Below, piece by piece: positions 12,120-24,323 of a stretch of DNA of 64,000 nt. Under the pieces are notes generated by a model. It was given only the letters and a program-made list of their open reading frames with translations, ran no database searches and was not told where the DNA came from. The stretch's first letter is position 1, and each line of letters starts with the position of its first letter. The DNA is taken from NCBI GenBank assembly GCA_037042915.1, contig CM073202.1:3038001-3102000 (forward strand), written 5' to 3'. This DNA comes from Auricularia sp. M13 (taxonomy: Eukaryota > Basidiomycota > Agaricomycetes > Auriculariales > Auriculariaceae). The position numbers and the translations under genes were made by a program.

Positions 12120-12680
12120 AAAAGCTCTTGCATACAGTCACACGAAACCTGTGTGCATCCAAACCATGCGGCACCGGGCCTCACCGTTGTGCACAGCTGG
12201 CTAAGGTCCCGCCGCGCGGCATGGGCACACCTACTTGCGCTCGGCGAGCCGCTACACCTCGAACACAGACGGCGGCTTGCCCCCACGCTTGGTTTCATCC
12301 GTACAGGGCGGGTTGCCCGCTCGTCGCGGGTTACTCGACGCGCTCGTGCAGGAGTTGGACGCCTCAGACAATTGCGGCTGTACGCTTGCCGTCGGCGACG
12401 TACCCCACGCGCGCGTTCGGGTCCGCGTGCAGACACTCGACGAGTTTTCCACAAAAGAGCAGTCGATGCGCCTGCTCGGCTTTTGCTTTTATCCAGAAGC
12501 CATCTCCACGCCTGGCGTCATGAATAAGCAGGCGAGGCATCACATGAAGACGGACGTACATATTTCGTCTCCGGCGGCTGAGACGCGCGGTCATGCTGGC
12601 CGGAAATCGCGCCCTGGACCCGAGCTGGCGCGCGTGGTACGGCGGCAGCAGCGCGCTCGCGGGTGAAGTCGCAACTTCGT
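12120..12680 (-). pseudogene. RING-family gene remnant a
   Basis: The minus strand aligns with the last exon and the end of exon 2 of the intact RING gene at 37746-39192. The sequence near 12190-12420 matches the RING exon at DNA level (GGCACCGGGCCTCACCGTTG-like start, CTCGGCGAGC, and CGCGCGTTCGGGTCCGCGTG near the first zinc ligands). A piece like PASALLPPYHA near 12640 matches the PPPPQYKRE segment of exon 2. Frames are broken in several places. Confidence 0.5.
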
Positions 12681-12785
12681 TCTAGCGATGCGAGCTGTCA
12701 GGTCGAGAGGCGCGGCACGCCGGAGCCGTACGGGTCTTGCAGCAGTGCGATTCGACCGCGACGCCAATGCGGGCGAGCACCATCT

Positions 12786-13580
12786 TCATGTGGACCGCGT
12801 CATCGGCGGCAAAAGTAGGCGTAGTGGTGGGCGGGGTCGAGGAGCAGAGGATAGTGGGGCGGGCGACGAGAACTGACGTCTAATCGGCGGCGTCTGCGGC
12901 AAGGGACAGACGGGCAACACCGGGGTATTACGGCGCCGCAGCTGGTGCTGCCACTTGGCCTTGCGCCCGCCCTTGTCCTGGCGGTCATCAGAGGTAGAAT
13001 GGCGCGCGGTCGTACAGCGTGGGCAGTCGCACGTCGGCCGGTCGGTGCGCACGAGCGCAGCCGCGTGCGGCAGTAGCGAGTCCGAGTCGTGCATATGGAT
13101 GCACGCCGACGTGAGCTCTTGTTGCAGAAGCAGGTTCATCTCAATAGAATGAAAAGAGAATGAACAAATGGGACGTACCGAGTGCAAGAGCTTCCAGACA
13201 CGTCTGAGCGCGACATCCAAGTCCGTCGTCGATAACAGCAGACGCATGTACAGCAGCTTCGGAATGTAGCTCAACAACCTGCTCATCAGGTGCACATATT
13301 ACGCGGCATCGAGCCCGAGTCTGCCATCGCGCATTCATTTGGCGCCGTCGTCGTCACATGTTAATGTCCGAGCCGCCGCCCTGCTGGCCGGCTATGAGCA
13401 GCTTTTGAGGCTCGTGTATCGCAGTGCAAATCGCGCAACTCGCTTCGAGGGCCGTAGAGATGGACTTGACGGCCGTTACGGTGTATTGTGCGCGGCGCGT
13501 GACGAGGAAGACAGAAGCGAAACTAGCGAAGAGCGGTTGCAGCTCCGAACAAACATCTTGCCCTCTTCCCACGTCGACAT
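12786..13580 (-). pseudogene. Zinc-ribbon family gene, copy A2, fragment
   Basis: The minus strand contains SACIHMHDSDSLLPHAAALV followed by RTDRPTCDCPRC. This is the zinc-ribbon block with the first CxxC pair present but the second pair lost. Upstream, ALRRVWKLLHS precedes an intron-like GTACGT...TTGAG gap, as in the intact gene, and the 5' block RRAQYTVTAVKSIS lies at about 13450-13570. The proline and C-terminal blocks are absent, so this is a partial tandem copy. Confidence 0.5.
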
Positions 13581-13779
13581 TCCGAGTCGGCGTCGCCGCT
13601 TTTCACTACTTTACCGCCCATACGAAGGGCGGAAAAGCGTTCTTGACCGAGATAGCCATCAGCTTGGAGATGATCACAACTGGCGAATTATTTACGTTCC
13701 CGAGCAGCATGTATCAGAGACCAGGTCTCAGTCCCGTACGAGCAACAAACGTGGACTGGAGTCACAGGAACACATGCAT

Positions 13780-14700
13780 GCATTCATATATTATCAGTGC
13801 GGCGCCGGGCTCGCCGTTGTGTACAAGCTGGCTGCAGGAGGCACTCCCGCAGCACGTCGGCTGGTCCGCGCGTTCGCGTTCGGGGAGCACATCCACTTTG
13901 AGCTCTGGCGGCGGCGGGATTGCACTTAGCTTTCAGGTGTCGTCCAGCGCGTGTGGTTGACCAGGCCGCGGCAGGCTGCTGGACGCGCTCGTGGAATCTA
14001 TGAGCGGCGCGAGACTTGCCATCGACGTCGTGCCCGCCCTGTGTCGCCCGCACACGCGTTCTGGTCTCTGCGCAGCGATTCCAACCGTCTGGCGCAGACG
14101 AGCGGCCGTTGCGTCGGCTCGACTCTGTACACTCATTGCTTCACCTGTGCAAGATGAAGTTCAACTGAAGAAGCTTGGAGCAAAGCACAATATGAAGTTC
14201 AACGGAAGAAGCGTAAAGTCAAGCTCCCGTCGCAGAGTCGAACGCGCTAGGCGTCCCTGGCGGCTCGTGCGACGCAAAATCGTTCGTGAGTCGTGAAGTT
14301 GACCGGGCTTGGTGTCTTACTGAATATAGGAACAGTAGCCCGCAATTCGAGCTTGATGCGGGTCGGTTGAGCTGCTTGAAGGTATATTCTTTGTAGCGCT
14401 GCGAGCCGTCCGCACTGAGCACGAAGCTCGGCATGCCAGAGTCGAAAATGAAGCGGATATCGCGCTCGTTCAGGTTGCGCCGCCGTCGCGCCCGACATTA
14501 GGTGTCGGCTGGCGCGGGATGAATCCACCCAACCCGAGGCTGCGCTGCTAGTGCTTGGTTGGATGCGGGATGGGAGGAATGGGTTCTCCGGCGGGTCCGG
14601 CGGAACGCGCTGGAACAGGTCCAATGAGCGGGGTTTCAAGCGCGTTCTCCGCTGGACCATGAACCAGAGACGACTGGCTCTCAAAGCTATCATGCTGTCC
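13780..14700 (-). pseudogene. RING-family gene remnant b
   Basis: Around 14230-14440 the minus strand reads GMPSFVLSADGSQRYKEY and then FKQLNRPAS. This aligns with GMPGLGLDADGWQRYDED and FEQLNQPAA in exon 2 of the intact RING gene. RING-exon homology lies at 13790-14100 with broken frames. It lies directly upstream of the NLR promoter region, as does its counterpart in unit 2. Confidence 0.6.
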
Positions 14701-14759
14701 AGTAGCTCTTTATAAAGCGTCCGACAGCAAGACTCCTCGCGACAGAATATCGCTGTATA

Positions 14760-15544
14760 CCGCTTCGTTCAGTGTATTTCTTTTTCTTTGCGGATTAGTC
14801 TTTTCATTCGACAATTTCAGCAGCACCAAGAGCCATTGTCTCTCGCGCAGCCGTGCGCGAGTCGGATGCACTGCCGTGTTTGGCACCCACGCCGCCCGTA
14901 CGGACCGCGCTGCTGGGCTAACGACCGCGCACACCTTAATTTCAGGTGTCTGTTCCGACGATATGGCGCCGCCTGCTCTGTGCGTCGCATTACCACCGCC
15001 CTTGTTGAGCGCTTAAAACGGTACGAGAACTTCCTTGTAATGCGCATCGTCCAATTTGTCGTTGATCTATATGGCAGCTTGTCACGGTCAGGACGTATGG
15101 CTTCGAATGCAAGCCGACTGCGTGAAGGAGGTCTAAGTACGTCGAACCATCTTCCTCGACTTTTAATTGACCTTGTACAAATATGTAGGTCATTCTCCGG
15201 TAATCGCAGCAGCAGCGATGGGACCGCAGTCATCGCGGTACTGGAAATCGTGCGACCGCTGCTGCGTATACTGTACATAACCGAGCGCGCGGCACTGCTG
15301 CGACAGGATGTGGCGCTCGTGCTGTGCAGACAAGTTCCCGAATACCTCGTGGACCTCGCTTCTAGTCGCGCGTCTCTGAGGCAAGGGTCGCGCGCCTCAT
15401 CAGAGGTGCCACAGCAGCGGTCCTTCAGCAACCGGGAAGCGCTTGCGGCCTTCGCCTTGCCCGCACCTTACCCGCGTGTCCCGCTTTGTTCGTCCATCGT
15501 CCCTCGCCCTCGCCTGCCGCCATCTACAGCCATACTCCATCAGA
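14760..15544 (+). promoter_or_regulatory. Duplicated 5' region of NLR copy 2 with pyrimidine-rich tract before the ATG
   Basis: The 780 bp before the NLR start are shared with 31000-31761 before NLR copy 3. The last 60 bp are CT-rich (CGTCCCTCGCCCTCGCCTG then CCATACTCCATCAGA before ATG), a common fungal promoter feature. Long plus-strand frames exist here in both copies but show no family resemblance, and I treat them as leader sequence. No TATA box was identified. Confidence 0.4.
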
Positions 15545-18500
15545 ATGCCCAAGCTCTCAAAGTGGTTTCGCGGCCTCAAACCGGGCTTGCGGAAGCTCCT
15601 GAACTTTCTCATCTGTCTGTCGCCCTCGCCGAAATCAACGGACGTCGGCGACAGAGCTGAAGCCTTACCGCCTTCTATCCCGGGTTGTGCGGGAACCGAG
15701 GTACGTGCGACGGTACTGAACTTACGGTGCGCGACATTCACACCTCCACGCAGATACCTACGCCGAACGCTCCGGGAACGCACGCGGCGGCGGTAGCAAC
15801 GCCTTCCAACGCGGGTCGCCCAGATGCCGCGCCGACCGCTGCTCCTCCCAAAGATGTTCCTGGAAGCGCAGGTGCTTCCGCGGAGGTGCGCAAATCGCTA
15901 ATACTCAACCTGTCGGTCCGTAACAAATCTTTCAGACCTCAGTATCCCAAGTTCGCCACGAACCGTCAACTCTGGACGCCGATGCGCTCGCGGTGGTCAA
16001 AGATGGCGTCCGCGCGGCAGAGATCGCGCATGCTGGCGCTGATCACATTGGCGAGCGCCCGTCCGACGCCCTGCAGCATGTTGCCGACAGCGCTGCCGGC
16101 GCAGACAAATGGTTCGAGCTCGTCAATGGCCTTTTCGACAAGATCTCTGCGTTCTCCAATTTTGTCTCGGCTATTGGAGAGGTGCGTAGTCATGTGCGAA
16201 TGCGATTCATTGGGTCTAAGTCTGCTGCTCAGGTTCATGAATACGCGAAGATGGCGGCCACTCTCATCCAGGCGGCTCTCAAAGTGAGTTCCCCTTCGTT
16301 CAATGGCTCTGCCTTGGGCTTCTTGCCGATATTTCCTAGCCCATCCTGGCGCAGAAGGCGCGCGACGATGCCTTGAAGGAGCTAATCGACGACATGGCCC
16401 ACGCTTACGACGTCGTCATGGCGCATCAGAATCAGTTCGAAGGCGTTAAAGACGACGAGCATGACCCACGCTGCAAACTGCTCGCACGGTTGGCGCAGCA
16501 AACTGGCGCATGCGCTATGTTCATTCAACAACATTATGATGCCAAGAGTTTCCGTGCGTGTCTCCCTCGATGCCAGCGCTGTCACCTCATCAACATCTGC
16601 AGTGAAACGAGCTTGGAAAACTACTCTCGATTTCGAGGTCGACAAAATGATCGTCGAATACAGAAATGCGTTCAAGAAGCTCGGACAGATGATAACTGCC
16701 CACGATATCCCTCAAATCATTGACATTGTCACGGCCATCAGCATTACCGCATCCCGTATCGGTATGCATCCATGAAAACATTAAATCAGACGTCTGACAT
16801 CGGTTTTACGGTAGAGGCGACCTTGATGCTGCAAGAATTAAAGTACGCCGAGGACATAGGCCGGAAAAGTGGCAAGGCTTGTCTGCCGGGTACTAGGACG
16901 GCCACCATCGACAATCTCGTAGACTGGATCATTGACCCTGATGGTACCCGTGCTCGTTTTGTCATCGGGGTCGCAGGCAGCGGCAAGTCGTCTATCGCAC
17001 ACACCATTGCGTCCCGACTAGAGGCTCTAGGTCAGCTCGGTGCATTCTTCGCGTTTGACCGCAACAACAAAGACCTGGAACCGCGGTCACTGTTCAGTAC
17101 TCTTGCACGTGATCTCGCGGACTGGAACAAGGACTTCAGGCGCGAGATTTGCGCAGTGCTTTCAACAAAGGCTCGCCTGGCAAAGTCGAGCGACGTCATA
17201 GAGCAGTGGGAGAACCTCATTGTAAGGCCTGCTCAGAAGGCCCATTGGGTTGGTCCAGTGGTCATCGTGGTTGATGCATTCGACGAATGCACTGACCTGA
17301 CGGAAACCCCGTCTGCGTTCGCTAGGACGGACCCGGATCTCCTGCGCCAGCGCGAGCACCTGCTGAAGGCCCTGACGGAGCGCGTTGGCGATTTGCCGGC
17401 CAACTTCCGTGTCCTAGTCACATCGCGCCTCGAACCGGACGTTGCCACGGCCCTACGCAACCATTCGAGCACTATCGGCGACAAGACAGCGTCTCTTGCC
17501 TTCGATCACATCGACCTCAGCCTGAAGGAGCACGATCCCACTGAGAGCATATCGGTCTACATTCGTCACGAGACGAAGCCACACTTGGATGACGAGCAGA
17601 TTCGTGCACTTGTCGTTGCAGCAGACGGCCTCTTCGAGTGGGCTGCAACAGTCTGCCGCTTGCTCAGTCCGAAGATCGGCGGTTCAACGGTAGCAGAGCG
17701 GTATAAGAAGTGGTTGGAGGCGCCGTCTGCGTTCTGTAACGTTGGCCTTGACAAACTCGAGACTCTATACGCGGAAATTCTCAGTCAGCAGTTTCCTGAC
17801 GAAATGGGAATCGACCGCTTCCGCTCTGTTATGGCTCAAGTCCTCTATTCCGCAGAGCCTGTCTCGATGGATACCTTAACGAGCCTTCGACGCGGAGCAG
17901 ACGCCAGCGACGGCGCGGTTGAGCTCATAATTCCGCATTTGGGATCCTTGCTCTCCGGCGTTGGCGACCCTTTGGAGCCCATTCGGCCGCTTCATACCTC
18001 TTTTCGAGACTTCCTGACGAGGGCAGATCCTCCCCACGCTTGGCATGTTGCACCTGGCGATGTTCACGGCGTCATGGCTCTCGGGGCTCTTCGCGTCCTG
18101 AACCAATCTCTCCACTTCGACATGTGGAGTTTCCCTTCTTCATATACAACGAATGAATATATCCATGATGTTGACAACCGTATGAAGAAGCTTCCCGCCG
18201 GGCTTGTCTACGCCAACCAGCACTGGACCTACCACCTCTCCATGGCCTCGACATCGGCTGTCACTTTGCAGACAGAGCTTCGCATTTTTCTCACGCAGAA
18301 GCTCCTTTTTTGGCTGGAGGTGGTGTCTCTTTGTGGATTCATGCACAGAGCCGTGCCACACCTGCTCACCGCCGCTTCGTTCTTAAAGGTACGCTGCTCA
18401 CTTGATGAAGATTCCCATACTGAACATCGCGTCCGAATAGCCATTGCATGATGATGATGCCATTGCGTTTATCAACGACGCCGTGTCATTTGTCAACATC

Positions 18501-20400
18501 TTCATCGATCCTATTCGAGACTCCGTGCCGCACATCTACCTATCTGCGCTGGCATTCTGCCCGACCACATCGCTGATTCGACGTACCTTTGTTCGTAACA
18601 GTAGTCTCCTACCCGCTGTCGACGGCTTGGCAGCGGCGTGGCCAGTAGTCCTTTGTCCCTATCGTGTGCAATGCCTTGCATCCTCACCCGACGGCACCCA
18701 TATCGCACTGGGCTGTCTTGACGGAGCTGTGCGCCTCCTAGAGGCAGAGAACATGCACAAGACAGTACTTGAGCTCTCGCGCGCTCCAGGCAGTTCGACT
18801 GGGGTCAGCTCCATTGCATTTTCGCCTGACGGTCAAACCATTGCTGCTGCTGCTGCTACGGGTGACAGCATTCCTGTGATCTTTCGGTGGAATGCTAAGA
18901 CCGGAGAGATGCTCGGCGTATCGCACGGGCACACTGACTGGATCAACTCTCTATGCTTTTCGCCCGACGGTCGAGATTTTGTTTCTGCCTCTGATGACCA
19001 GACAGTTCGCCGATGGGACGCCAACACAGGAAAGCAGATCGGCGACTCACTCCGAGGTCATACAGGTTGGGTTCTCTCCGTTCTCTGCTCCCTGAACAGC
19101 GACTCCATCATATCCGCCGGTGATGATGCTACTATCCGCATATGGAACGCGGATACTGGCCAACAGGATGGCGCATCTATTTATCCTCCCGGACAACGAC
19201 CGTTACGTATGTCGCTCGCCCGATCTCCAAAGAGCAATCTCATCGCCGTTGGGATGATTTCTGAAGACAGCTCCTCTGTCTGGGTCTTTGATATTGACCA
19301 ACGCTGCTTCGTTCGAGAGCTTGCGCGTCGACATCGCATCGGTCTTCCGATTAATGCTTGGTCCTACGATGGGCGACACATTGCGTCTGCATTCAACGAT
19401 GGTACTATCCGATTGTGGGACGGTTTCGATTCCAGCAGCATCGCCCTTTACACCCGGACAACGTCGGTCGAAGCTATTCTGTTTTCACCAGACGGCTATC
19501 ACGTTATTATGAAGCTTTACAGTGGTAATTTGCATACTGTGGACATTTCTGCCGCCCAGTCGCAGTCATCGCAATACGATACGGGTTCCGCGGAATATGC
19601 TGCGTACTCCCCCGATGGTCAATACGCTGCAGTGACTTTCCAGGGGAAGAAATTCCCCTCTGTATGGGATGCAAAGACCGGGGCGTCAATCTCAGACGAT
19701 CGTGTGCTAACTGCCTCACTTACTTGGCTCAAAGAAGCCATGGACAGGTCGTTTCGACACTATGATCAGGATGGTTGGGGCGAACGCAATGCTCACCGCC
19801 CTCATGACATCGTCTCTGCGAACGGTCTTCGCTCCGCAGGAGTTTGGTTTGACGAGATATCTATCTGGGATTCAGCATCCCAAACTCTACTTCGACCGAA
19901 CATACTCATATCAAGCTCCAACGTCACTTGCGTTGTGCTCTCCCCATTAGGAGATTGTGTTCTACAAGGCAGTTCTGACGGTACGGTTCGTATCTTTCAT
20001 GTCGACCAAAGCGCTGGTGAGCAATATTTCCGGGTATGAGGGAGATGGCTGAAGGGTAGACAACATCCCACTACCGGATACGAACTCTGTTGTGGGGAAA
20101 CAGCGCTACCATGTCCCAGAGGGAGAACATAGCATGCCGGTGCTTCGTCCAGGCCGGTTCACGGGGTGGCTTTACGACAACAACGATCAACATATCATCT
20201 ACGTCCCCGAGCAATATCGTGCTCTCCTCTGGCTGCCGGGGCTGGTGCATATCTTTCGTCCCAACGGCGAGCCAGTCACACCGCGTAGGATCGACGTCTC
20301 CGGCGTTGGGCTCGGCACCGAGTGGACCAGATGTGCCGGGGCTTTGAGCGTGGACCTCGGGAACGCACCCATGTCATCCGAGCCTGTTGCGAACGATTGA
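15545..20400 (+). CDS. NACHT-WD40 NLR-like protein, copy 2, 1482 aa
   Basis: Nine exons: 15545-15700, 15754-15885, 15936-16181, 16233-16283, 16340-16553, 16603-16761, 16815-18388, 18441-20016, 20060-20400; the joined frame closes. Residues 1-100 have a basic start (MPKLSKWFRG) and a Pro/Ala-rich linker. Residues 100-320 are a helical region of a type usual at fungal NLR N-termini. The NACHT has the P-loop GVAGSGKSS (about 371-379) and Walker B VVIVVDAFDE (about 468). The WD40 propeller runs from about 845 to 1369, with FSPDG and WD/RRWD units. A C-terminal domain of about 113 aa (VPEQYRALLWLPGLVHI) follows. Fungal NLRs of this architecture act in non-self recognition and regulated cell death; that role is inferred here. 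A minus-strand RING pseudogene faces its 3' end. Confidence 0.9.
16127..18004 (+). repeat. Near-identical tract shared with 32348-34225
   Basis: Read by eye, this 1.88-kb stretch of NLR copy 2 differs from copy 3 at about eight positions, introns included. The flanking exons (residues 50-170 and the WD40 exon) differ heavily. It covers the end of exon 3 through most of the NACHT exon. This suggests recent gene conversion or unequal exchange. Confidence 0.8.
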
Positions 20401-21210
20401 GCACGTCCATGTACGATGTTGTGTACTTATAATCTGGCGGTGGATGTGTCCTGTAGATACCGACGAGTTAGACTCACGATCTCATGACGCAGCAGCCGCG
20501 TCCGTCGCCCCATCATTGAGGATATCCGGAGTGCGACAGTCTTGAGGCGCCGTGAGCCGGACATCCGAGCGTCAGAGTCACAGCTGGGTGCGACTTGCTG
20601 ACACTGCTGCTCTTCATATCAGGGCTCCAGTCGTGACGCGGTGAAAGAGTCAAAGCCGCGGCATACCTGTCAATATGTCCGCATGGCGCAGCGAGCGTAT
20701 TGCGAGCTCGCGCTAGCGTCGAGAGATACAAGCATCGCTGGCAGTGGACCTCAGGAAGATACGAGGAACGTATTCAGCGCCGCCTCAGTACAAGAGCTGA
20801 ATTTCCTTGGATCTCGGAGCACAATCGCATCATGAATTGACTCTCCCGAAATGCAGCAGTGGCACCTGCCGCATATCACAGTGGCCTTGGCCTTCGCAGA
20901 AGAGTGTACTCTGCGTCAAACACCACATCGTAAGGGGCGAGGGCTCAGAGCGCAGCGAGCGGCGTGAGGTCAAGAGATCTGAATGATCGCAGTGGACCCC
21001 CGAACTTCAGAGAGCACGAGGAACGTGCTCGGTGCGACCTCTGCACAAGCACTGAGTTCCGTTAGATCTCAGCACAAGCCACGCGCATCGTCCATACAGC
21101 GGATGCGACACATGGAGCATAGACAGAGCCCCTGTGAACGACGATCGAGAGCCCACGAAACGAGCAAGGCCAGGTGCGTCGCAGTAAACCGAGCAGAGAC
21201 ACACCAGAGC
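20401..21210. other. Intergenic region with a diverged 240-bp repeat
   Basis: No gene is seen. A motif GCAGTGGACCTCAGGAAG near 20740 and a similar GCAGTGGACCCC near 20990 each start a block containing CGAGGAACGT and ending near GGATCTCGGAGCACA or AGATCTCAGCACA. The same block recurs near 37430. The start (GACGCAGCAGCCGCGTCC near 20485) matches 36735. Confidence 0.5.
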
Positions 21211-21327
21211 AGAACTGAACTGAACCAGGAATCTATGTTGGATGTATGTACTGACCCCACGCGGACGAGCAATGTTGACAATTGCAAGAAAGGCAGCAGC
21301 ACCAAGCCCAGGAATCGCACGCAGCGG

Positions 21328-22698
21328 TCACACGAACACCTGAATAGCGCCACAGCCAGCCTTCTGCACCCAGACCGGCGCGGCGCCAGGCTCGCCTTTA
21401 CGCACGAGCTTGCTCCAGTGGGCCTTGCCGCAGCGCGGTACGGGACACGCCCACTCGCGCTCGGCGAGCACCTCCACCTCGGGCTCTGCCGGCGGCTTGC
21501 GCCCGCGCTTAGCCTTGGGCTTTGCACGCCGGGTGGGTCGGCGGGCGGGGGCGGACGGTCGCTGCTCGTCGCCGTCATGTGAATGGGAATGGGAGTAGAG
21601 AAGCTGTGCGTCCTCGGCGAGCGCCGCGAGACACTTGCCGTCGACGACATGCCCGCACCGCAGCGCCCACACGCGCGCCGCGCGCGCATTCTGGTCCGCG
21701 CGCAGCGGGTCGACGCATTTGGCGCATACCAGCAGGCGTTGTGCCGGTTCGGCCTTGCGCTTTCCTTTGTCAATGACTTCTTCGCCTGAAACATCAAAGG
21801 TCTGAGGTCAGCCAAAACTGGAAGAATGCATGTTGAGGCTCTGAAAACGCACCCGGCTCGACGTCGAACACCTTGGGCGCCTCCGGCGGCTCGGGCGGCG
21901 CAAAGTCGCTCGTAAAGCCGGCCGGCACGGGGCGTCTTGAACAGAAACTCGCGCTTGTACTGCGGCGGTGGAGGCGCCGCGGGCTGGTTGAGCTGCTCGC
22001 AGATGTCCTCGTCGGAGCGCTGCCAGCCGGCCACGTCGAGCCCAAGGCCAGGCATGCCAAAGTCGAACATGAAGCGGAAACTGCGGCCGTTACACCCGCC
22101 GGCACCGCGGCCAACGTTCTGCTGAGCCTGGCGCAGAATGAAGCTACCGAGCCCGAGGCCGCAATGTGCGCCGGCCTGGGGCGGCGCTGGGAGCTGCGGG
22201 ACGTGGTGGAAGAGGGGGCGGCGCCGAGGCCGACGGCGTGCGCCCTCAAACGGGTTCATGAACAGGTTGTGCAGGCTCAGGCGCACGTGGGCAGAATGCC
22301 TGGCGCGGGGGGCGGCGGCCCGGCGGCCTACGGCGGCAGCGGGGGCGGCGAGAACAGCGCCCGACGGTGGGAGCGCCGGCGGTCTGCGCGCGGTGTCAGC
22401 GTCCAAGTCGAAGACGGTCAGCAACGCCAGCACGCACGCGCTCGGTGCTGGGCCCTGGGCCAGCACAAAACATAATGTCCTCGTGCGCAGACTCGGAGTC
22501 GAACGGCCCGCTGTTGTCGTCGTCGCCGTCGTCGAGCACGATCGGCTGCCGTGGTGACAGCGGCGACTTGAAGTCGTCGAGATCTATGGCCATGTCGGCC
22601 GACGAGCCCACCGCGGGTTGATGAACAGGTTTTGGAGGCTCAGACGCGGGTGAGCAGGCGGTCGGATAATATGCAAAGGCGCGGAAGCCACCGTCCAT
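21328..22698 (-). pseudogene. RING-family gene copy c, pseudogene
   Basis: This aligns along its whole length with the intact RING gene at 37746-39192 and keeps the same two intron positions. The last exon (21328-21787) is open, with LRCGHVVDGKC and CPVPRC. Exon 2 is dead: a TAG replaces a CAG codon in the proline run near 22330. Small deletions shift frame near 22230-22290, and one extra C (CGCCCCGTGCC for CGCCCGTACC) shifts frame near 21935. Exon 1 may start at 22698 or 22593. It lies convergent to NLR copy 2, as its intact paralog does to copy 3. Confidence 0.8.
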
Positions 22699-24300
22699 GA
22701 GACTCTATAAGGTCCGCGTGAGTCCGAGTAGCCTGTCCAATAGAGCAGTATTGCGTCTGCTCTGCAGGCAGGTGCACGTTCTAGATGAGTGAGCTGAGAG
22801 TATACTGGCAGTAGCGACGTTGAGGCAGACCTTTGTAAGCAGAGTTGCTCGCAGATGGAATAGGTGCCGCCGAACGTGGCGAGCGCGATGAGCTGCGCTG
22901 GCCGGCTGCAGCTGTCTTTTTCATCGCGGGCGTCGCTGTCTTGCTGGCCGGAAGTAAGCGCTTAAGCAGATTTCCAGCATCGCCAAGCGGTGTATCACAG
23001 CGCAAAAATGCACGTCCTCGGGTGCGCGTCGTCTTCAACGACTTGTGGGAGAATGGCCGAGAGAGTCTGCGTCGAGGATGGTGTGAGCGGCATGGCGAGG
23101 TCACGAGGAGGATGATGTAGTTGAAGCTCCGAGCAAGCTCCGACAACACATCGTCACCCGTCGACGCACAAAGGCCCGTTCAGCGTTTATGTACGCGGCG
23201 AGCTACACAAATTCGTATCGCTAAGATGCTTGGTTTTGCGTTAAACACATACCCTACTCGCGTGGACGATTCTCAATCGGCGACTCGGAGCAGCCAATCT
23301 GCGACAGTGGCGCACTGGCCAATCCGAGCTGCTCCCTGATTTCGGTTGAGACATGGCAGTAAAAGTATGCGAACGGGCCCGCGAATTGCTGTATTTCATT
23401 AGCAGGGGTTCTGCTGCTGCAAGCCTGAGCAAGGTGTCCTCCGAGCCAAGCCATATTTATGATACTTCCTCAGCAGCAAAAGCCACGCCAGTGCAGTATA
23501 GCTGCTCAGGGGAGTATCCCAGCCGTTAAATTGAGGTGCATGGTCTCGCCAGCTCGTTTGAAGATCGCAGCGTATACACTGCACTGGAGTGAGGCTCACC
23601 CGATCCTACTTAGACAGGTAAGTCGTATTCGGAGCGCCCAAATTAAAAGCACGAGCGTAGCGAGCACATCAGAAGATTGTGAGAAAGACGCAAAGACGCG
23701 GATTGTATCCCATTCCAGCACGGTTTCAGCAGTGAAGAAACCGGAAGACGTCACGGTGTGTTCGAGAAAAGTCGCGGTCGTCGTTCGTCATATATCGTTG
23801 ATGTCGTTCGGCATATGAATGCCTGTCCAGAATAGCAAGGAAGAGGGGTATCATTTCTATCAGCCGGTTGGATACGGCCACACGGCGCCCGGCTCTCGTG
23901 CTGCAAGTGACACATCCCACTGGCAGCGGCTCAGCATCGCCCGGCCGACGTTGCGAAAGACAACGGCGGTCATGCAACGCGCACTGCCTTGCACATGATG
24001 TCTAGAGACTCAGTGACGCGCGAAGCCGGGGGAATGTACCGTCCGAAACCCAAAGAACACCAGGACAAGGACCGAGAGCGGAGTTGACGCGTAATTGAAG
24101 GTCCGACTTCGATGCAGAAATACAGTACGTAGCACAATGCATGGTGCATTTTGACCTTACCGAGACCGCACCTCACTTGCAATGATGCCCACAGAGTGTC
24201 TCATATTCGAGACGCTATACCGTTGCCTGAGGCATTGAGCTGAAGCGTCCTACCGCTGCTTCTGACACTGGTTTAGCTCACTCTCGAGCGTGGAGCTTGA
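22699..24300. other. No resolved gene
   Basis: A minus frame at 23149-22781 (about 120 codons, no ATG at its start) has a basic, Ser/Ala-rich end (RSPRSAAPIPSAS) and could be an exon fragment. The rest has only short frames. The segment around 23880-24300 is the start of duplicated unit 2. Confidence 0.3.
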
Positions 24301-24323
24301 TGATCACATCTTTAGGGCCACCC

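Larger units (their letters stand above)
8880..22700. repeat. Tandem segmental duplication, unit 1
   Basis: This stretch and 23880-39200 carry the same ordered set: zinc-ribbon family gene (minus), RING-gene remnants (minus), NACHT-WD40 gene (plus), RING gene (minus). Sample offsets are 15023 bp at the first element and about 16220 bp at the NLR. The difference arises because a BTB-containing block replaced part of unit 2. Similarity ranges from diverged (outer parts) to nearly identical (NACHT exon, RING exon 3). Confidence 0.8.

Noticed and set aside
14788-15660. 290-codon plus frame before and across the NLR copy 2 start
   Set aside because: A different frame from the NLR, covering its leader and first exon. 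The counterpart in unit 2 is not collinear to the same extent and there is no domain. Treated as leader.
21069-22466. 465-codon minus frame over the RING pseudogene
   Set aside because: It runs in another frame than the RING homology and mixes intergenic sequence with shadow translation of GC-rich proline codons. The RING frame shows the real homology.
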